Both the position numbers and the translations under genes were made by a program. This document shows, piece after piece, positions 28,101 to 36,481 of a stretch of 64,000 nucleotides of DNA (position 1 is the first letter of the stretch; the number at the start of each line of letters is the position of its first letter). The notes beneath the pieces were generated by a model. The model had not been told where the DNA came from. It was given only the letters and a program-made list of their open reading frames with translations, and searched no databases. This DNA is from Paludibacter sp963678465 (GTDB taxonomy: Bacteria; Bacteroidota; Bacteroidia; Bacteroidales; Paludibacteraceae). The stretch lies in assembly GCA_963678465.1 (NCBI GenBank), contig OY782858.1:2046001-2110000 (forward strand). The letters are read 5' to 3'.

Positions 28101-28198
28101 AGTACGTCCTGATGGGTGTAGATAAGGGTTTGTTGACCCGAAACAAGCCCGACAAACAGACTCATCAGCAAACTTAATACAATTGTTTTTTTCATCAT
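25163..28198 (-). CDS. Large periplasmic TPR-repeat protein
   Basis: A 1011-residue protein with a signal peptide (MMKKTIVLSLLMSLFVGLVSGQ) and TPR-like helix pairs along almost its whole length: A-x-x-Y-F-x-x-A and Y-P-x-S/T repeats such as KALSYFGQVN, AIGYFNNYEKL, AIEYFSLSLQSS and AITAYKKVISAYPG. The C-terminal third resembles YbgF/BamD-type TPRs. No catalytic motif was seen. It is the first gene of a pair with the barrel downstream, which suggests a periplasmic scaffold for that barrel. Homologues occur next to barrels in other Bacteroidales (recollection), with no known function. Confidence 0.8.
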   Translation of the reverse strand: MMKKTIVLSLLMSLFVGLVSGQQTLIYTHQDVLFNQGRELFNQRKFAASYRSFEEFLKSAELTKAGQIQEAEYYIAANAFELRQTNAEEKLNNYLFKHPYTPFFDKTNVMLGMLEYENKKYASALTYFGQVNEDRLGQRERVDFMFCKGYASLETKNYVQALAIFKALKNMNSRYNLSATYYYAYSEYTLGNYAAALPDFLKIEEHPAYKNLVPYYIIQIYYAQKEYDKLYERADKLLANNPDNKNNAEIYRIMGEIAYSQKEYAKAIGYFNNYEKLTPQVLRNDMYLMGLSYYNTDDFSNAVLALSKATTEKDEITENAYLHLGNAYIKLNNKTNARLSYEAALRSKFNKTIREEALYNYALTTYETTTAFGESIKAFEQFLAEFPGSKYVDKAYDYLAAVYMTSKNYASAYQSILKIKNPNPKLVETKQYLLYQLGTEAFAQNNLNKAIEYFSLSLQSSSTGKYSAESYYWRSESYYRSSQSDKSIADLKSFFSNSYARSSVNYKTANYALAYAYFSQKNYNEALNWFLKYVDVENNSGATTYADAYNRIGDCYFNARNFTKAETYYSRASSLSPNTGDYAAFQSAYVAGLQKNYSTKINRLENLISKYPKSEYIDDALYEIGRSYVMLESDAKAISTYQKLLSVQPNSKLAPKAALETGMIYFNQNNYDQAITAYKKVISAYPGTEESYTALESLESVYIEKNDVASYLAYAKTLNMKIGSNVASREDSISYIAAEKQYMNANYAQAIKGLRSYLNNYCAGGRYCTNAQFYLADSYYRSNDKDNALAAYQALLLLAGSQYSQEATTRCAEITYDKKDFSSSMQYFKQLQMMAQSTEDRNIARLGILRCSYYLNDHQNTVTIANEIIADTKSGADVISEARYNRAKAYIALRQTAQAVTDLKTLATDTRTSNGAEAKYLLANLYFEQGKLTDAENEVNDFAKKNTPHQFWLARSFVLLADVYIQQGNDFQAKQYLLSLQKNYTTADEIQTLITERLNAITLRENQRITN

Positions 28199-28258
28199 AA
28201 AATGCTTTATTTTGAACCGATAACAGTTGGTTTTTTAAACGTAAAATGTTTATTTATA

Positions 28259-28783
28259 TTATATTTCCCGTTCTTTCAGGAAAATTGAAATCCCTTTTCG
28301 GATGGAATCTAATCCAAACTCGCTTGCCTTCAGCTGATTTAGGGGAACGAAATGAAATGACGCCACATCGTCTGCTGCTTTTATGGCTTTAAAATCCTTT
28401 ATTTTGCACAAGAAAAACAAATCAAGTGTCGGAATCGTCCAGCTGCTGTATTCGTATTTATTGGGCAACGAAAACAAATATTCTGAAGCTACAACAGATA
28501 TATTCAGCTCTTCGTTCACTTCGCGCACTACGGCCTGTTCGGCTGTTTCGTTGTCGTCAACAAATCCTCCCGGCAAATCAAGCGTACCTTTGGCCGGCTC
28601 CTTAGCTCTGCGACAAACCAGAAGCTCGTTCTGCTCGTTTACGATAAAGACTGCCACTGCCGCCGATGCATTTACATACATCACAAAATCACAGCTCTGA
28701 CAATGCTTCGATTTTTCGTTGTTTTGTACAAACAACTGCGAACCACATTTCGGACAATATTGAAAAAGTTTTGAAAAGTGCAT
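28259..28783 (-). CDS. Zinc-ribbon Nudix hydrolase
   Basis: A 174-residue Nudix enzyme that splits a nucleoside diphosphate linked to another moiety. The start at 28783 is preferred because it places the zinc ribbon (Cys10, Cys13, Cys28, Cys31) at the N-terminus; the frame stays open 39 codons upstream through sequence that also carries a promoter-like TATCTTTG (minus strand, 28827-28834). The Nudix box runs from Gly73 to Glu92 (GFVDDNE, then REVNEEL). A ribbon plus Nudix resembles NudC-like NADH pyrophosphatases, but the protein is shorter, and the substrate is open. Confidence 0.87.
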   Translation of the reverse strand: MHFSKLFQYCPKCGSQLFVQNNEKSKHCQSCDFVMYVNASAAVAVFIVNEQNELLVCRRAKEPAKGTLDLPGGFVDDNETAEQAVVREVNEELNISVVASEYLFSLPNKYEYSSWTIPTLDLFFLCKIKDFKAIKAADDVASFHFVPLNQLKASEFGLDSIRKGISIFLKEREI

Positions 28784-29020
28784 ACTTATGATCTGTTTTT
28801 TATTAATTTTAATTTCTGGGCTTGTGCAAAGATACAATTTTTTGCAAAAAAAGCTGATGTCCGAAAAGCTAAAACCTTTCAAAAACTGTTCCGAAATCAA
28901 CGTTTTCCATCCTTCTATTTAGCTTTTTACAATAGGGTCGGGCTTCATGTTGAAAACTTTTAGGTTAAACAGTTTATTTTATTGCATTTAAAGCACTACT
29001 TTTGTAAAAAAAAAGAATAC

Positions 29021-30397
29021 ATGACTCGTAAATTATCTATACCTCTCGATGATGAGCCGAATGAATTGGTGAAAAGGTATGAGCAGTTTCTCGAAGGACG
29101 AGGTCCGGGCTATTTCGATGTAGAGGAGCTGGAGACAATTGTTGACTTTTATCTGCATAAAGGAAAAACAAAAGAAAGTTCGACGGCACTTGAACTGGGT
29201 TTCAGGCTGCATCCCGGAAATAATTCACTTCAGATAAAACGTGCTAAAATATATCTTATCGCCGATGAGGTGCAGAAAGCAACGCGCCTGCTCGAATCGG
29301 TAAATGACGCTGGTAATTACGAACTCATACTACTCAAAGTAGAAGCTTTCTTAAAATCGGGAAGAAACAATGAAGCTTTGTCGCTAAGCCGCAACTTATT
29401 TGAAAATGAGGTGGATGACATTGACAACATCGCGCTGGATCTGGCTTACATTTTTATTACACAACTCAATTTTGAAATAGCATTGAATTTTCTGAAAAAA
29501 GGAGATGCATTCAACAATAAAAATATCGATCTGCTTTTCGAACTTGCTTTTTGTTACGAGCAAATGATTGAATTTACAAAAGCAATTGAAACTTATAACC
29601 GGATTATAAACATTGATGCATATGCTTCCGAAGCATGGTTCAACCTCGGACAAATCTATTTTTCGATGCAGGATTTTCAAAATGCCATCGATGCTTATGA
29701 TTTTGTTTTAACAATAAACCCTGACGACGTACTCACTAGCCTGCAAAAGGCACATGCTCATTTCCAACTGAGCCAGTATGATGAAGCGCTCGAAGCCTAT
29801 AACGAATACGACAAAGTTGCATTTGACCCATTTCAGTCCAATTTGTTTATTGGCGAATGTTATGAAAAAATGGAACGTTTCGATGATGCAATTCTGTATT
29901 ACGAAAAATCATTGAAATTGAAACCAGACAACTACGATGCTTTAACCGGTATCGGAATTTGCTTGCTGGAGAAGGAAATGTATGTCGAAAGTTTGAACTA
30001 TATCCGACAGGCCTTGTTGCTGCAAGCCGATGCTCCGGATGCATGGGTGTATCTGGCCGAGGGACTTACAGGTCTCGACGATCTGGAAAACGCCTTAAGC
30101 GCTTACCTGAAATCCATATCACTGGAACCCGACCAACCCGATACGCTTATGGCAATAGCCAATATTTATATGGACAAAAATGAACATAAAACAGCTTTAG
30201 AGTATTATAGCAGTGCGTATTCGCTCGATAATACCCTCGAGTATATTGATTTTCTGATGGCAGTTGCTTTTTTTAAATTGGGTAACATAGCCTCTACCAA
30301 ATTTCATATTAACAAAGCGTTTGCCTTGAGCAACGACGCAAAATCATTATTTTTAGAAGTTTGCCCCGATGCAGACATGTCGGCATTGATCGACTAA
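29021..30397 (+). CDS. TPR-repeat protein
   Basis: A 458-residue soluble protein without a signal peptide, starting at the ATG at 29021 (MTRKLSIPLDDEP) rather than the in-frame ATG 39 bp upstream, which lies within a TACTTTTG promoter-like stretch (28997-29004). At least nine TPR units are visible from about residue 50 (for instance EAWFNLGQIYFSMQDFQNA, FDDAILYYEKSLKL, PDAWVYLAEGL). No enzyme motif. It is followed 17 bp later by a DedA gene and then aroE, apparently one operon. Function is unknown; TPRs suggest protein binding. Confidence 0.85.
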   Translation: MTRKLSIPLDDEPNELVKRYEQFLEGRGPGYFDVEELETIVDFYLHKGKTKESSTALELGFRLHPGNNSLQIKRAKIYLIADEVQKATRLLESVNDAGNYELILLKVEAFLKSGRNNEALSLSRNLFENEVDDIDNIALDLAYIFITQLNFEIALNFLKKGDAFNNKNIDLLFELAFCYEQMIEFTKAIETYNRIINIDAYASEAWFNLGQIYFSMQDFQNAIDAYDFVLTINPDDVLTSLQKAHAHFQLSQYDEALEAYNEYDKVAFDPFQSNLFIGECYEKMERFDDAILYYEKSLKLKPDNYDALTGIGICLLEKEMYVESLNYIRQALLLQADAPDAWVYLAEGLTGLDDLENALSAYLKSISLEPDQPDTLMAIANIYMDKNEHKTALEYYSSAYSLDNTLEYIDFLMAVAFFKLGNIASTKFHINKAFALSNDAKSLFLEVCPDADMSALID

Positions 30398-30414
30398 ATT
30401 AAATTAAACATATT

Positions 30415-31134
30415 ATGACAAAAAAGTTTTTGACTATCCTGCTGGTTATGTTGCCATTCATGTTTTTAATTGCTCAAAATGACTCTATACCTGCGAAAGC
30501 CGAAGATTTATCGTTGGTGCAGAAGGTAGAAAAATGGTACGAGGGCAATATGAATTATACAAGTATTACTATTCTGATGGCGGTTGAAAGTTCTTTTATA
30601 CCATTCCCTTCCGAAGTGGTAATTCCTCCGGCTGCTTATATTGCCAGCAAACCCGACAGTCATTTGAATATATTTCTTGTGGTATTGTTCGGCACATTAG
30701 GCGCTTTGATAGGTGCTTTTATTAATTACTTCCTTGCTTTATGGCTGGGACGGCCCATAATGTATCGGTTGGCCGATAGTAAAGTGGGTAAATTATTACT
30801 ATTGAGCAGTGATAAAATTAAAAAAGCAGAGGAATATTTTAATAATCACGGTAAAATATCAACTTTTATAGGCCGACTCATTCCCGGTATACGTCAACTG
30901 ATCTCTTTGCCTGCCGGGCTGGCTCGAATGAATCTTTTCAGCTTTACACTTTATACGGCGCTGGGAGCAATTGTATGGAATGTCATTTTAGCACTTGTAG
31001 GTTACATTGCTCATGGACAGGCCGATTTAATCAATGAATACAGCCACGAACTGAGTGTGATTATACTTATTTTGCTGGCTTTGGTTGTATTGTTTTACCT
31101 CGTGAAATTTCTGAGAAAACGTTCGAAAAAATGA
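30415..31134 (+). CDS. DedA-family membrane protein
   Basis: A 239-residue integral membrane protein. The SNARE-associated/DedA core shows ESSFIPFPSEVVIPPAAY, GALIGAFINYFLALWLGRP, the conserved Gly/Arg-rich segment FIGRLIPGIRQLISLPAG, and two further C-terminal hydrophobic segments, ending in a basic tail (KFLRKRSKK). DedA proteins include undecaprenyl-phosphate and lipid flippases. An extra hydrophobic N-terminus ending LIAQNDS looks like a signal peptide ahead of the core. The stop overlaps the aroE start by 4 bp (ATGA). Confidence 0.9.
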   Translation: MTKKFLTILLVMLPFMFLIAQNDSIPAKAEDLSLVQKVEKWYEGNMNYTSITILMAVESSFIPFPSEVVIPPAAYIASKPDSHLNIFLVVLFGTLGALIGAFINYFLALWLGRPIMYRLADSKVGKLLLLSSDKIKKAEEYFNNHGKISTFIGRLIPGIRQLISLPAGLARMNLFSFTLYTALGAIVWNVILALVGYIAHGQADLINEYSHELSVIILILLALVVLFYLVKFLRKRSKK

Positions 31135-31868
31135 ATAAATATGGTTTAATTGGTTTTCCGTTAGGGCATTCTTTTTCAAAAAAATACTTTTCCGAAAAAT
31201 TTGAAACCGGGAAAATTGATGCCATTTACAACTTATACGAACTTACCGATATTTCGCAATTTACTGCACTGAAAGAAGACAGCGGGCTGTGTGGACTGAA
31301 TGTAACAATTCCTTATAAAGAAAAAATAATTCCTTTTCTAGATGAAGTGGATGCTACAGCTGCCAGGATTGGAGCGGTAAATGTGATTAAATTTATCAGA
31401 TCGGGGAATAAATTATTGTTGAGAGGTTATAACTCGGATGCAGTAGGTTTCGAAGCATCTATTAAACCTTTGTTGAAACCACATCACACTAAAGCACTCA
31501 TTCTCGGTACCGGCGGTGCATCTAAAGCCATTGAGTTTGTATTGAACAAGTTGAACATTCAAACAGTTTTCGTTTCGCGCAACCCAACATCAGGCATGAT
31601 AAGTTACGCAGAACTTGACGCCGAAACCACAAAGGATTACACTGTCATTATAAATGCAACACCTGTGGGTACTTTTCCGCACATTGATGCGTGTCCCGAC
31701 ATTCCATATCAATTCCTTTCATCCGAGCATTTGGTTTTTGATGTGGTATACAATCCGGCAAAAACTTTATTTCTGAAAAAAGCCGAGCAGCGTGGCGCTA
31801 CCATTTTAAATGGCGAAAAAATGCTTGAATTACAGGCAGAAGCCGCCTGGGAAATCTGGAACGCTTAG
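31131..31868 (+). CDS. aroE: Shikimate dehydrogenase
   Basis: NADPH-dependent reduction of 3-dehydroshikimate to shikimate. The N-terminal PLGHSFSKKYF binds shikimate. Lys63 in NVTIPYK and Asp103 in NSDAVGF are the catalytic pair, and LGTGGASKAIEF is the nucleotide-binding loop. At 245 residues it is slightly short, as is usual in Bacteroidota. Its start overlaps the DedA stop, and its own stop is one base from the stop of the convergent phosphatase gene, so there is no room for a terminator between them. aroA of the same pathway is 11 kb away. Confidence 0.95.
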   Translation: MNKYGLIGFPLGHSFSKKYFSEKFETGKIDAIYNLYELTDISQFTALKEDSGLCGLNVTIPYKEKIIPFLDEVDATAARIGAVNVIKFIRSGNKLLLRGYNSDAVGFEASIKPLLKPHHTKALILGTGGASKAIEFVLNKLNIQTVFVSRNPTSGMISYAELDAETTKDYTVIINATPVGTFPHIDACPDIPYQFLSSEHLVFDVVYNPAKTLFLKKAEQRGATILNGEKMLELQAEAAWEIWNA

Positions 31869-31869
31869 T

Positions 31870-32352
31870 TTATTGTGGCTTAGATGCTATAATCTCGTCT
31901 AAAAGTCCTTTGCAGGCATCTTCAAGAATATCAATCACATGTTCAAATCCCTGATCGCCGCCGTAATACGGGTCAGGCACATGGTCAGCCTGTACGTTGC
32001 GGCAAAAGTCTGTCATCCTGAAAATTTGTTTCTCCTCCTCTTTTGTCATTGCATGAGCTTTCAGTCCATCAATATTCTGGTCGTCCATGCCAATAATCAT
32101 ATCAAATCGTTCGAAATCCAATCGCGTAAACGGCCTTGAACGATGATCAAGATGATAGCCTCTTTTTTCGGCAAAATATCTCATCCTACTGTCGGGAATT
32201 TCGCCCTGATGATAAGCAATGAGACCGGCAGAATCAATTTCAAAATCATTTAGAATGCCATTTTGTTTTAATACTTGTCGAAAAATTCCCTCCGCCATAG
32301 GCGATCGGCATATATTACCAAGACAAACAAAAAGTATAGATGTTGTATGCAT
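31870..32352 (-). CDS. Low-molecular-weight protein-tyrosine phosphatase
   Basis: A 160-residue cytoplasmic phosphatase. The P-loop CLGNICRS occupies residues 10-17 with nucleophile Cys10 and Arg16, and the general acid is Asp127 in VPDPYYGG. SAGLIAYHQGE is the usual conserved second segment. Substrates are not predictable; bacterial members act on tyrosine kinases of polysaccharide export or on arginine phosphate. It is the last gene of the minus-strand run after pfkA, with a hairpin in between. Confidence 0.94.
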   Translation of the reverse strand: MHTTSILFVCLGNICRSPMAEGIFRQVLKQNGILNDFEIDSAGLIAYHQGEIPDSRMRYFAEKRGYHLDHRSRPFTRLDFERFDMIIGMDDQNIDGLKAHAMTKEEEKQIFRMTDFCRNVQADHVPDPYYGGDQGFEHVIDILEDACKGLLDEIIASKPQ

Positions 32353-32373
32353 AGAAAAAGTGCTTATTAACAG

Positions 32374-32407
32374 AATCCCCTTCCGATAAGTTGATCGAAA
32401 GGGGATT
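32374..32407 (-). terminator. Hairpin between pfkA and the phosphatase gene
   Basis: A 14-bp stem with one mismatch (32374-32387 with 32394-32407) lies 17 bp past the minus-strand pfkA stop. The loop is 6 bases. No long T-run follows, so it could be a partial terminator. Confidence 0.55.
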
Positions 32408-32424
32408 TGTAAAATTATTTATAA

Positions 32425-33408
32425 TTAAATTGACAAAATCTGAATTACACCTAATAGTTGTTCGTTTACAGGTTTGTCGTCTTTAATAGCCTTGGTGAAC
32501 GGAACATGAACTATTTCATTGTTAACAATTCCAATCATAATGCTACGTTGCTCATCCATTAGGGCATCGATAGCAGCCACACCCATTCGGCTTGCAATGA
32601 TACGATCGTAGGCCGTTGGTGATCCTCCACGCTGAATATGCCCAAGAATTGTAACACGTACATCGTACTCGGGATGTTCTTTGTGCATTCTTTCGGCAAG
32701 TCCATTGGCTCCACCAGTCACATCACTTTCGGCAACAATCACAATACTACTATTTTTCGATTTACGGAATCCGTTTTTAATAAGTTCCTCCAGCTGGTCC
32801 ACTTTTGTTTCGCGCTCCGGAATAATAGCTGCTTCGGCTCCCGAAGCCAACGCGCTGTTCAGTGCGAGGAATCCGGCGTCACGCCCCATTACTTCGATAA
32901 AGAAAAGTCGTTCGTGCGAAGTGGCCGTATCACGAATTTTATCCACAGCATCGATAATTGTGTTCAATGCAGTATCGTAGCCAATGGTCGAATCGGTTCC
33001 ATAAAGGTCGTTATCGATGGTGCCGGGCAAACCTACAATCGGGACATTAAACTCCTGAGCAAAAATTCTTGCTCCGGTAAAAGTTCCATCTCCACCAATC
33101 ACGACAAGCGCATCAATTTCTTCATTTTGCATATTCTCATAGGCCAACTGGCGACCTTCGGGAGTACGAAACTCAGCACATCGTGCACTTTTAAGAATTG
33201 TACCTCCCTGCTGAATAATATTACTTACATTCTGGGTCTGAAACTCTTTTATTTCACCGGTTATCAACCCTTTGTAACCTCTGTAAATTGCTTTCACACG
33301 TATGCCGTTGAAAATAGCAGCACGCGTAACCGACCTGATAGCGGCGTTCATGCCGGGAGAGTCACCTCCCGAAGTTAATAAACCAATACATTTAATACCG
33401 TATTCCAT
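32425..33408 (-). CDS. pfkA: 6-phosphofructokinase, ATP-type
   Basis: Glycolytic kinase of 327 residues. GLLTSGGDSPGMNAAIR opens the ATP site and VVIGGDGTFTGA carries the Gly (GGDGT, not GGDD) expected in ATP- rather than pyrophosphate-dependent enzymes. The catalytic loop is PGTIDNDLYGTD, with IEVMGRDAGF and LGHIQRGG for fructose 6-phosphate binding. It begins 21 bp after the ispH stop on the same strand. Confidence 0.96.
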   Translation of the reverse strand: MEYGIKCIGLLTSGGDSPGMNAAIRSVTRAAIFNGIRVKAIYRGYKGLITGEIKEFQTQNVSNIIQQGGTILKSARCAEFRTPEGRQLAYENMQNEEIDALVVIGGDGTFTGARIFAQEFNVPIVGLPGTIDNDLYGTDSTIGYDTALNTIIDAVDKIRDTATSHERLFFIEVMGRDAGFLALNSALASGAEAAIIPERETKVDQLEELIKNGFRKSKNSSIVIVAESDVTGGANGLAERMHKEHPEYDVRVTILGHIQRGGSPTAYDRIIASRMGVAAIDALMDEQRSIMIGIVNNEIVHVPFTKAIKDDKPVNEQLLGVIQILSI

Positions 33409-33429
33409 TTTTTACTATTTATGATACTG

Positions 33430-34314
33430 TCATTTCTGATCTGAAGCTCGTTCGCTCAGTTCGTTCAGCCTTTTCTGCACCTCCTCCATTTGCCACAAAG
33501 GAGTTGAAGTGGCACCACAAATCCCAATTTTCTTTGTTAAATCGATGTTCAATGCATCTATTTCACTGGCATCCGACACTAAATAAGAATTTGGATTGAT
33601 TGATTTGGAGTGTTCAAATAAGACTTTACCGTTCGAACTTTTCTTTCCGCTTACAAAAATAATAATATCGTTTTGTTGTGCAAAGTTAGTAATATTTGGA
33701 ATTCTATTAGCAACCTGTCGGCAAATAGTGTCAGAATATTCGAAGTTTGTTTTGTCTTTGGTGATTTCAGAAACAGTATTCACCAAACTATTAAATCCAT
33801 CAAGCGACTTGGTAGTTTGCGAGAAGAGCCGGATATTTTTCGAAAAGTCAACACGGTTTAGCTCACTCTCATCCTCTATTACAATGGCTTTCCCTTCGGT
33901 TTGACCCACAAGTCCGTTAATCTCGGCATGTCCGTGATGTCCGTAAATAACAATTTGCGTGTCATTGTCTATCGATGCATCGTAAGCATTTTTGATGCGC
34001 GATTGAAGTTTTAACACAACAGGACATGAAGCATCTATCAATGTAAGGTTATTTTCTTTTGCAATCTGATAAGTGCTCGGAGGTTCGCCATGTGCACGCA
34101 GTAGCACTTTAGCATTGTGTAGCTCTGCCAATTGTTTGTGGTCAATTGTAATCATGCCCATTTTTGTGAGCCGTTCTACTTCTTGTCCGTTATGTACTAT
34201 GTCGCCCAGGCAATAAAGCGTTTCGTTTTTTGCAAGTTCTTCTTCGGCCTTCGAAATGGCTTTCACCACTCCGAAACAAAATCCAGATTTCTTATCTATT
34301 TCAATATTCAGCAT
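33430..34314 (-). CDS. ispH: 4-hydroxy-3-methylbut-2-enyl diphosphate reductase
   Basis: The last enzyme of the MEP isoprenoid pathway, a [4Fe-4S] protein. With the start at 34314 the three cluster cysteines fall at 13 (GFCFGV), 97 (ASCPVV) and 198 (DTICRQ), one more than E. coli positions 12, 96 and 197, which supports this start over the in-frame ATG 57 bp upstream. CGATSTP near the C-terminus is also conserved. 294 residues. It stands between cmk and pfkA. Confidence 0.95.
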   Translation of the reverse strand: MLNIEIDKKSGFCFGVVKAISKAEEELAKNETLYCLGDIVHNGQEVERLTKMGMITIDHKQLAELHNAKVLLRAHGEPPSTYQIAKENNLTLIDASCPVVLKLQSRIKNAYDASIDNDTQIVIYGHHGHAEINGLVGQTEGKAIVIEDESELNRVDFSKNIRLFSQTTKSLDGFNSLVNTVSEITKDKTNFEYSDTICRQVANRIPNITNFAQQNDIIIFVSGKKSSNGKVLFEHSKSINPNSYLVSDASEIDALNIDLTKKIGICGATSTPLWQMEEVQKRLNELSERASDQK

Positions 34315-34423
34315 ATGTTGATTATTGTTGTTAATTGTATTCAACGTTTGAAAATTCTTCTGTAGAATCAAACAAACGAATAAAATAATAGTTTACAAAT
34401 CAGGTTGTCAAAGAATGTAAACA

Positions 34424-35113
34424 TCACATCATTAATGTTTTCTGTTTAAACAATTGTCGGAGTATTTCTTGCTGCTCATTTGGCTGAAGCGTAGTATTGT
34501 CTATTTCAATAGCATCTTCGGCTTTTCGCAAAGGGCTCTCCTCCCTGTTCTGATCGCGAAAATCGCGCTCAATAACGTTGGCCAGCACCTCTTCATAACC
34601 AACATTTTCACCTTTAGCCCTCATTTCGTCCCATCTTCTTTGGGCGCGAACTTCGGCAGAAGCGGTAAGAAAAATTTTCAGCTCTGCTTTGGGAAAAACA
34701 ACTGTACCAATGTCTCTTCCATCCATTACTATGCCCTTCTTTTCGCCCATTTTTTGTTGTTGCCTCACCAATTCACGGCGTACAGCTCCGAGCGTACTCA
34801 CTCGACTTGCCCCGTTGGCTACATCTAATGTACGAATTTCATTTTCAACGTTTTCGCCGTTCATATACATTTCGGCCTTGCCATTCTCATTGGCTCTGAA
34901 TTCTAATTGAATTTCAGTAATATGTTTTTCGATGGCGACTACATCCATTTCAGCGGCTGTCATCCAGCCATTTCGGATACAAAATAATGAAACGGCACGA
35001 TACATAGCTCCGGTGTCCACATAGATATATCCTGTTTCGTGAGCTAGTATTTTTGCCATTGTACTTTTTCCGCACGATGAAAAACCATCGATAGCAACAA
35101 TAATTTTTTTCAT
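34424..35113 (-). CDS. cmk: Cytidylate kinase
   Basis: Phosphorylates CMP and dCMP. The P-loop is GFSSCGKST near residues 10-18, TGAMYRAVS is the nucleotide-binding segment, and VMDGRDIGTVVFP carries the conserved Arg/Asp pair. RWDEMRAKGE and RDFRDQNREESPL form the lid. 229 residues, normal length. It lies 34 bp after porQ and 109 bp before the ispH start. Confidence 0.96.
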   Translation of the reverse strand: MKKIIVAIDGFSSCGKSTMAKILAHETGYIYVDTGAMYRAVSLFCIRNGWMTAAEMDVVAIEKHITEIQLEFRANENGKAEMYMNGENVENEIRTLDVANGASRVSTLGAVRRELVRQQQKMGEKKGIVMDGRDIGTVVFPKAELKIFLTASAEVRAQRRWDEMRAKGENVGYEEVLANVIERDFRDQNREESPLRKAEDAIEIDNTTLQPNEQQEILRQLFKQKTLMM

Positions 35114-35147
35114 TCTAAGTTTATTTTGTCAATTGTGGCCTGTAATG

Positions 35148-36188
35148 CTAAAGTCTGAATTCGTTGAGTGAAGTACTGATAGAGAACTGATAAGAATAGT
35201 TTCCCACCTGGAACTGAGTCATTCCAAAACCTACCTGAAATTTATAAAGCTTTATACCTCCACCAAACGAAAATCCGGCCATACTTTTAAATCCATTCAT
35301 CGAAAGCTCCTGGTGTCGTCTGTGATTATACGATGCCGCAAGATAAAAATTCTTACCAGGAACAAACTCAACACCTATAATTGAATGTCGGAATGCCATA
35401 TCCGTAAAGCTAATTTCTCCATTTTCTTTTGTTTCGTCAAATGTAGTAGTTTTCTGATTTAACGATGCATAATTTAAGTTCCAATGCTGAAGGTTATGTA
35501 ATGTTACCGAAAAACGGAGCGGAGCATGTGTTAATTTTTTCGTAATTCCAAGTTCAATATTCAATGGAAGCGCTTCTAAATGCTGACCATCTTCATTTTC
35601 ATAATAGCCTTTTATTTGCGTACCAAAATTACGAACTACAAGTCCTGCCGAAAATAAAGATGCATCGTCATTGTAACTTAAGCCAGCATCCAAAGCAATT
35701 CCGTAACTGGTATAAACTTCGTAGACCGACGCAATTGGCTTTAGTGTTCCGCCTACAGTAATTTTTGAAGTTAATGGGCGAGCATATATAATGCTGATTG
35801 ACATATCTTTGGCCGTAAAAAAACCTATAGGTTCATTTAATTCGTCTCTGCCATCAAATGTTCCATAATCGACATATTGTACTCCAAGTGCAAAAAAATT
35901 ATTTTTTCCGAAATTTTTTCCGTACATTGCTGAGCCAAACCGAATATCGGCCAAATAATTAGCCATATTTAATCCTAAAGAATTGTCAGTTTCAGATGTT
36001 AGCAGAGCCGGATTTCTGAATGCGAAATTCATATCATTATCTCTGAGCGATATATTTGAACCGCCTAAAGCCGCTTGTCGTGACGAAACAGGCAACTCGA
36101 GGAATGAGTATATGGCATTTCCCGCTTGCGAAAACGCATGCCAGCTAACGAGCGAGAATATTAACAATAGATAAAGTTTTTTGTTCAT
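35148..36188 (-). CDS. porQ: PorQ, type IX secretion system outer-membrane protein
   Basis: A 346-residue protein whose signal peptide (KLYLLLIFSLVSWHAFSQ) fixes the start at 36188; the frame is open 30 codons further up. The N-terminus YSFLELPVSSRQAALGGS and RNPALLTSETDNSLGLNMANY, followed by barrel strands (FALGVQYVDYGTFDG, LGITKKL), match the PorQ/PorV-like family. PorQ works with PorU, PorV and PorZ in cargo attachment at the cell surface. Its position ahead of cmk and ispH agrees with my recollection of Porphyromonas. No cargo with a clear type IX C-terminal domain was recognised in this window. Confidence 0.85.
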   Translation of the reverse strand: MNKKLYLLLIFSLVSWHAFSQAGNAIYSFLELPVSSRQAALGGSNISLRDNDMNFAFRNPALLTSETDNSLGLNMANYLADIRFGSAMYGKNFGKNNFFALGVQYVDYGTFDGRDELNEPIGFFTAKDMSISIIYARPLTSKITVGGTLKPIASVYEVYTSYGIALDAGLSYNDDASLFSAGLVVRNFGTQIKGYYENEDGQHLEALPLNIELGITKKLTHAPLRFSVTLHNLQHWNLNYASLNQKTTTFDETKENGEISFTDMAFRHSIIGVEFVPGKNFYLAASYNHRRHQELSMNGFKSMAGFSFGGGIKLYKFQVGFGMTQFQVGNYSYQFSISTSLNEFRL

Positions 36189-36481
36189 CTGACAAGTCTG
36201 TATTGTGAAGCTGTAAACCCGAAAATTGTTCATTTTTTTAGAAAACGTAACCAAAGGTACGGTATTTTTCAGCATCAAAAAAATTGAAAACAGTGATTAT
36301 AGCATTATCAAAAACGCAGGAACTAAAAAAAATTATATTTTGAACTAAAAAAAAACAAAGAAATCAGCACTTTAAAGTAATTGTCAAATAAAAATGATTT
36401 TTTTTGCTCAAGACAAATAAACTTTGAAAAAATAATATTACATTTGCCCTTCAGAAAAATATAATAAAACAATCATAAATT

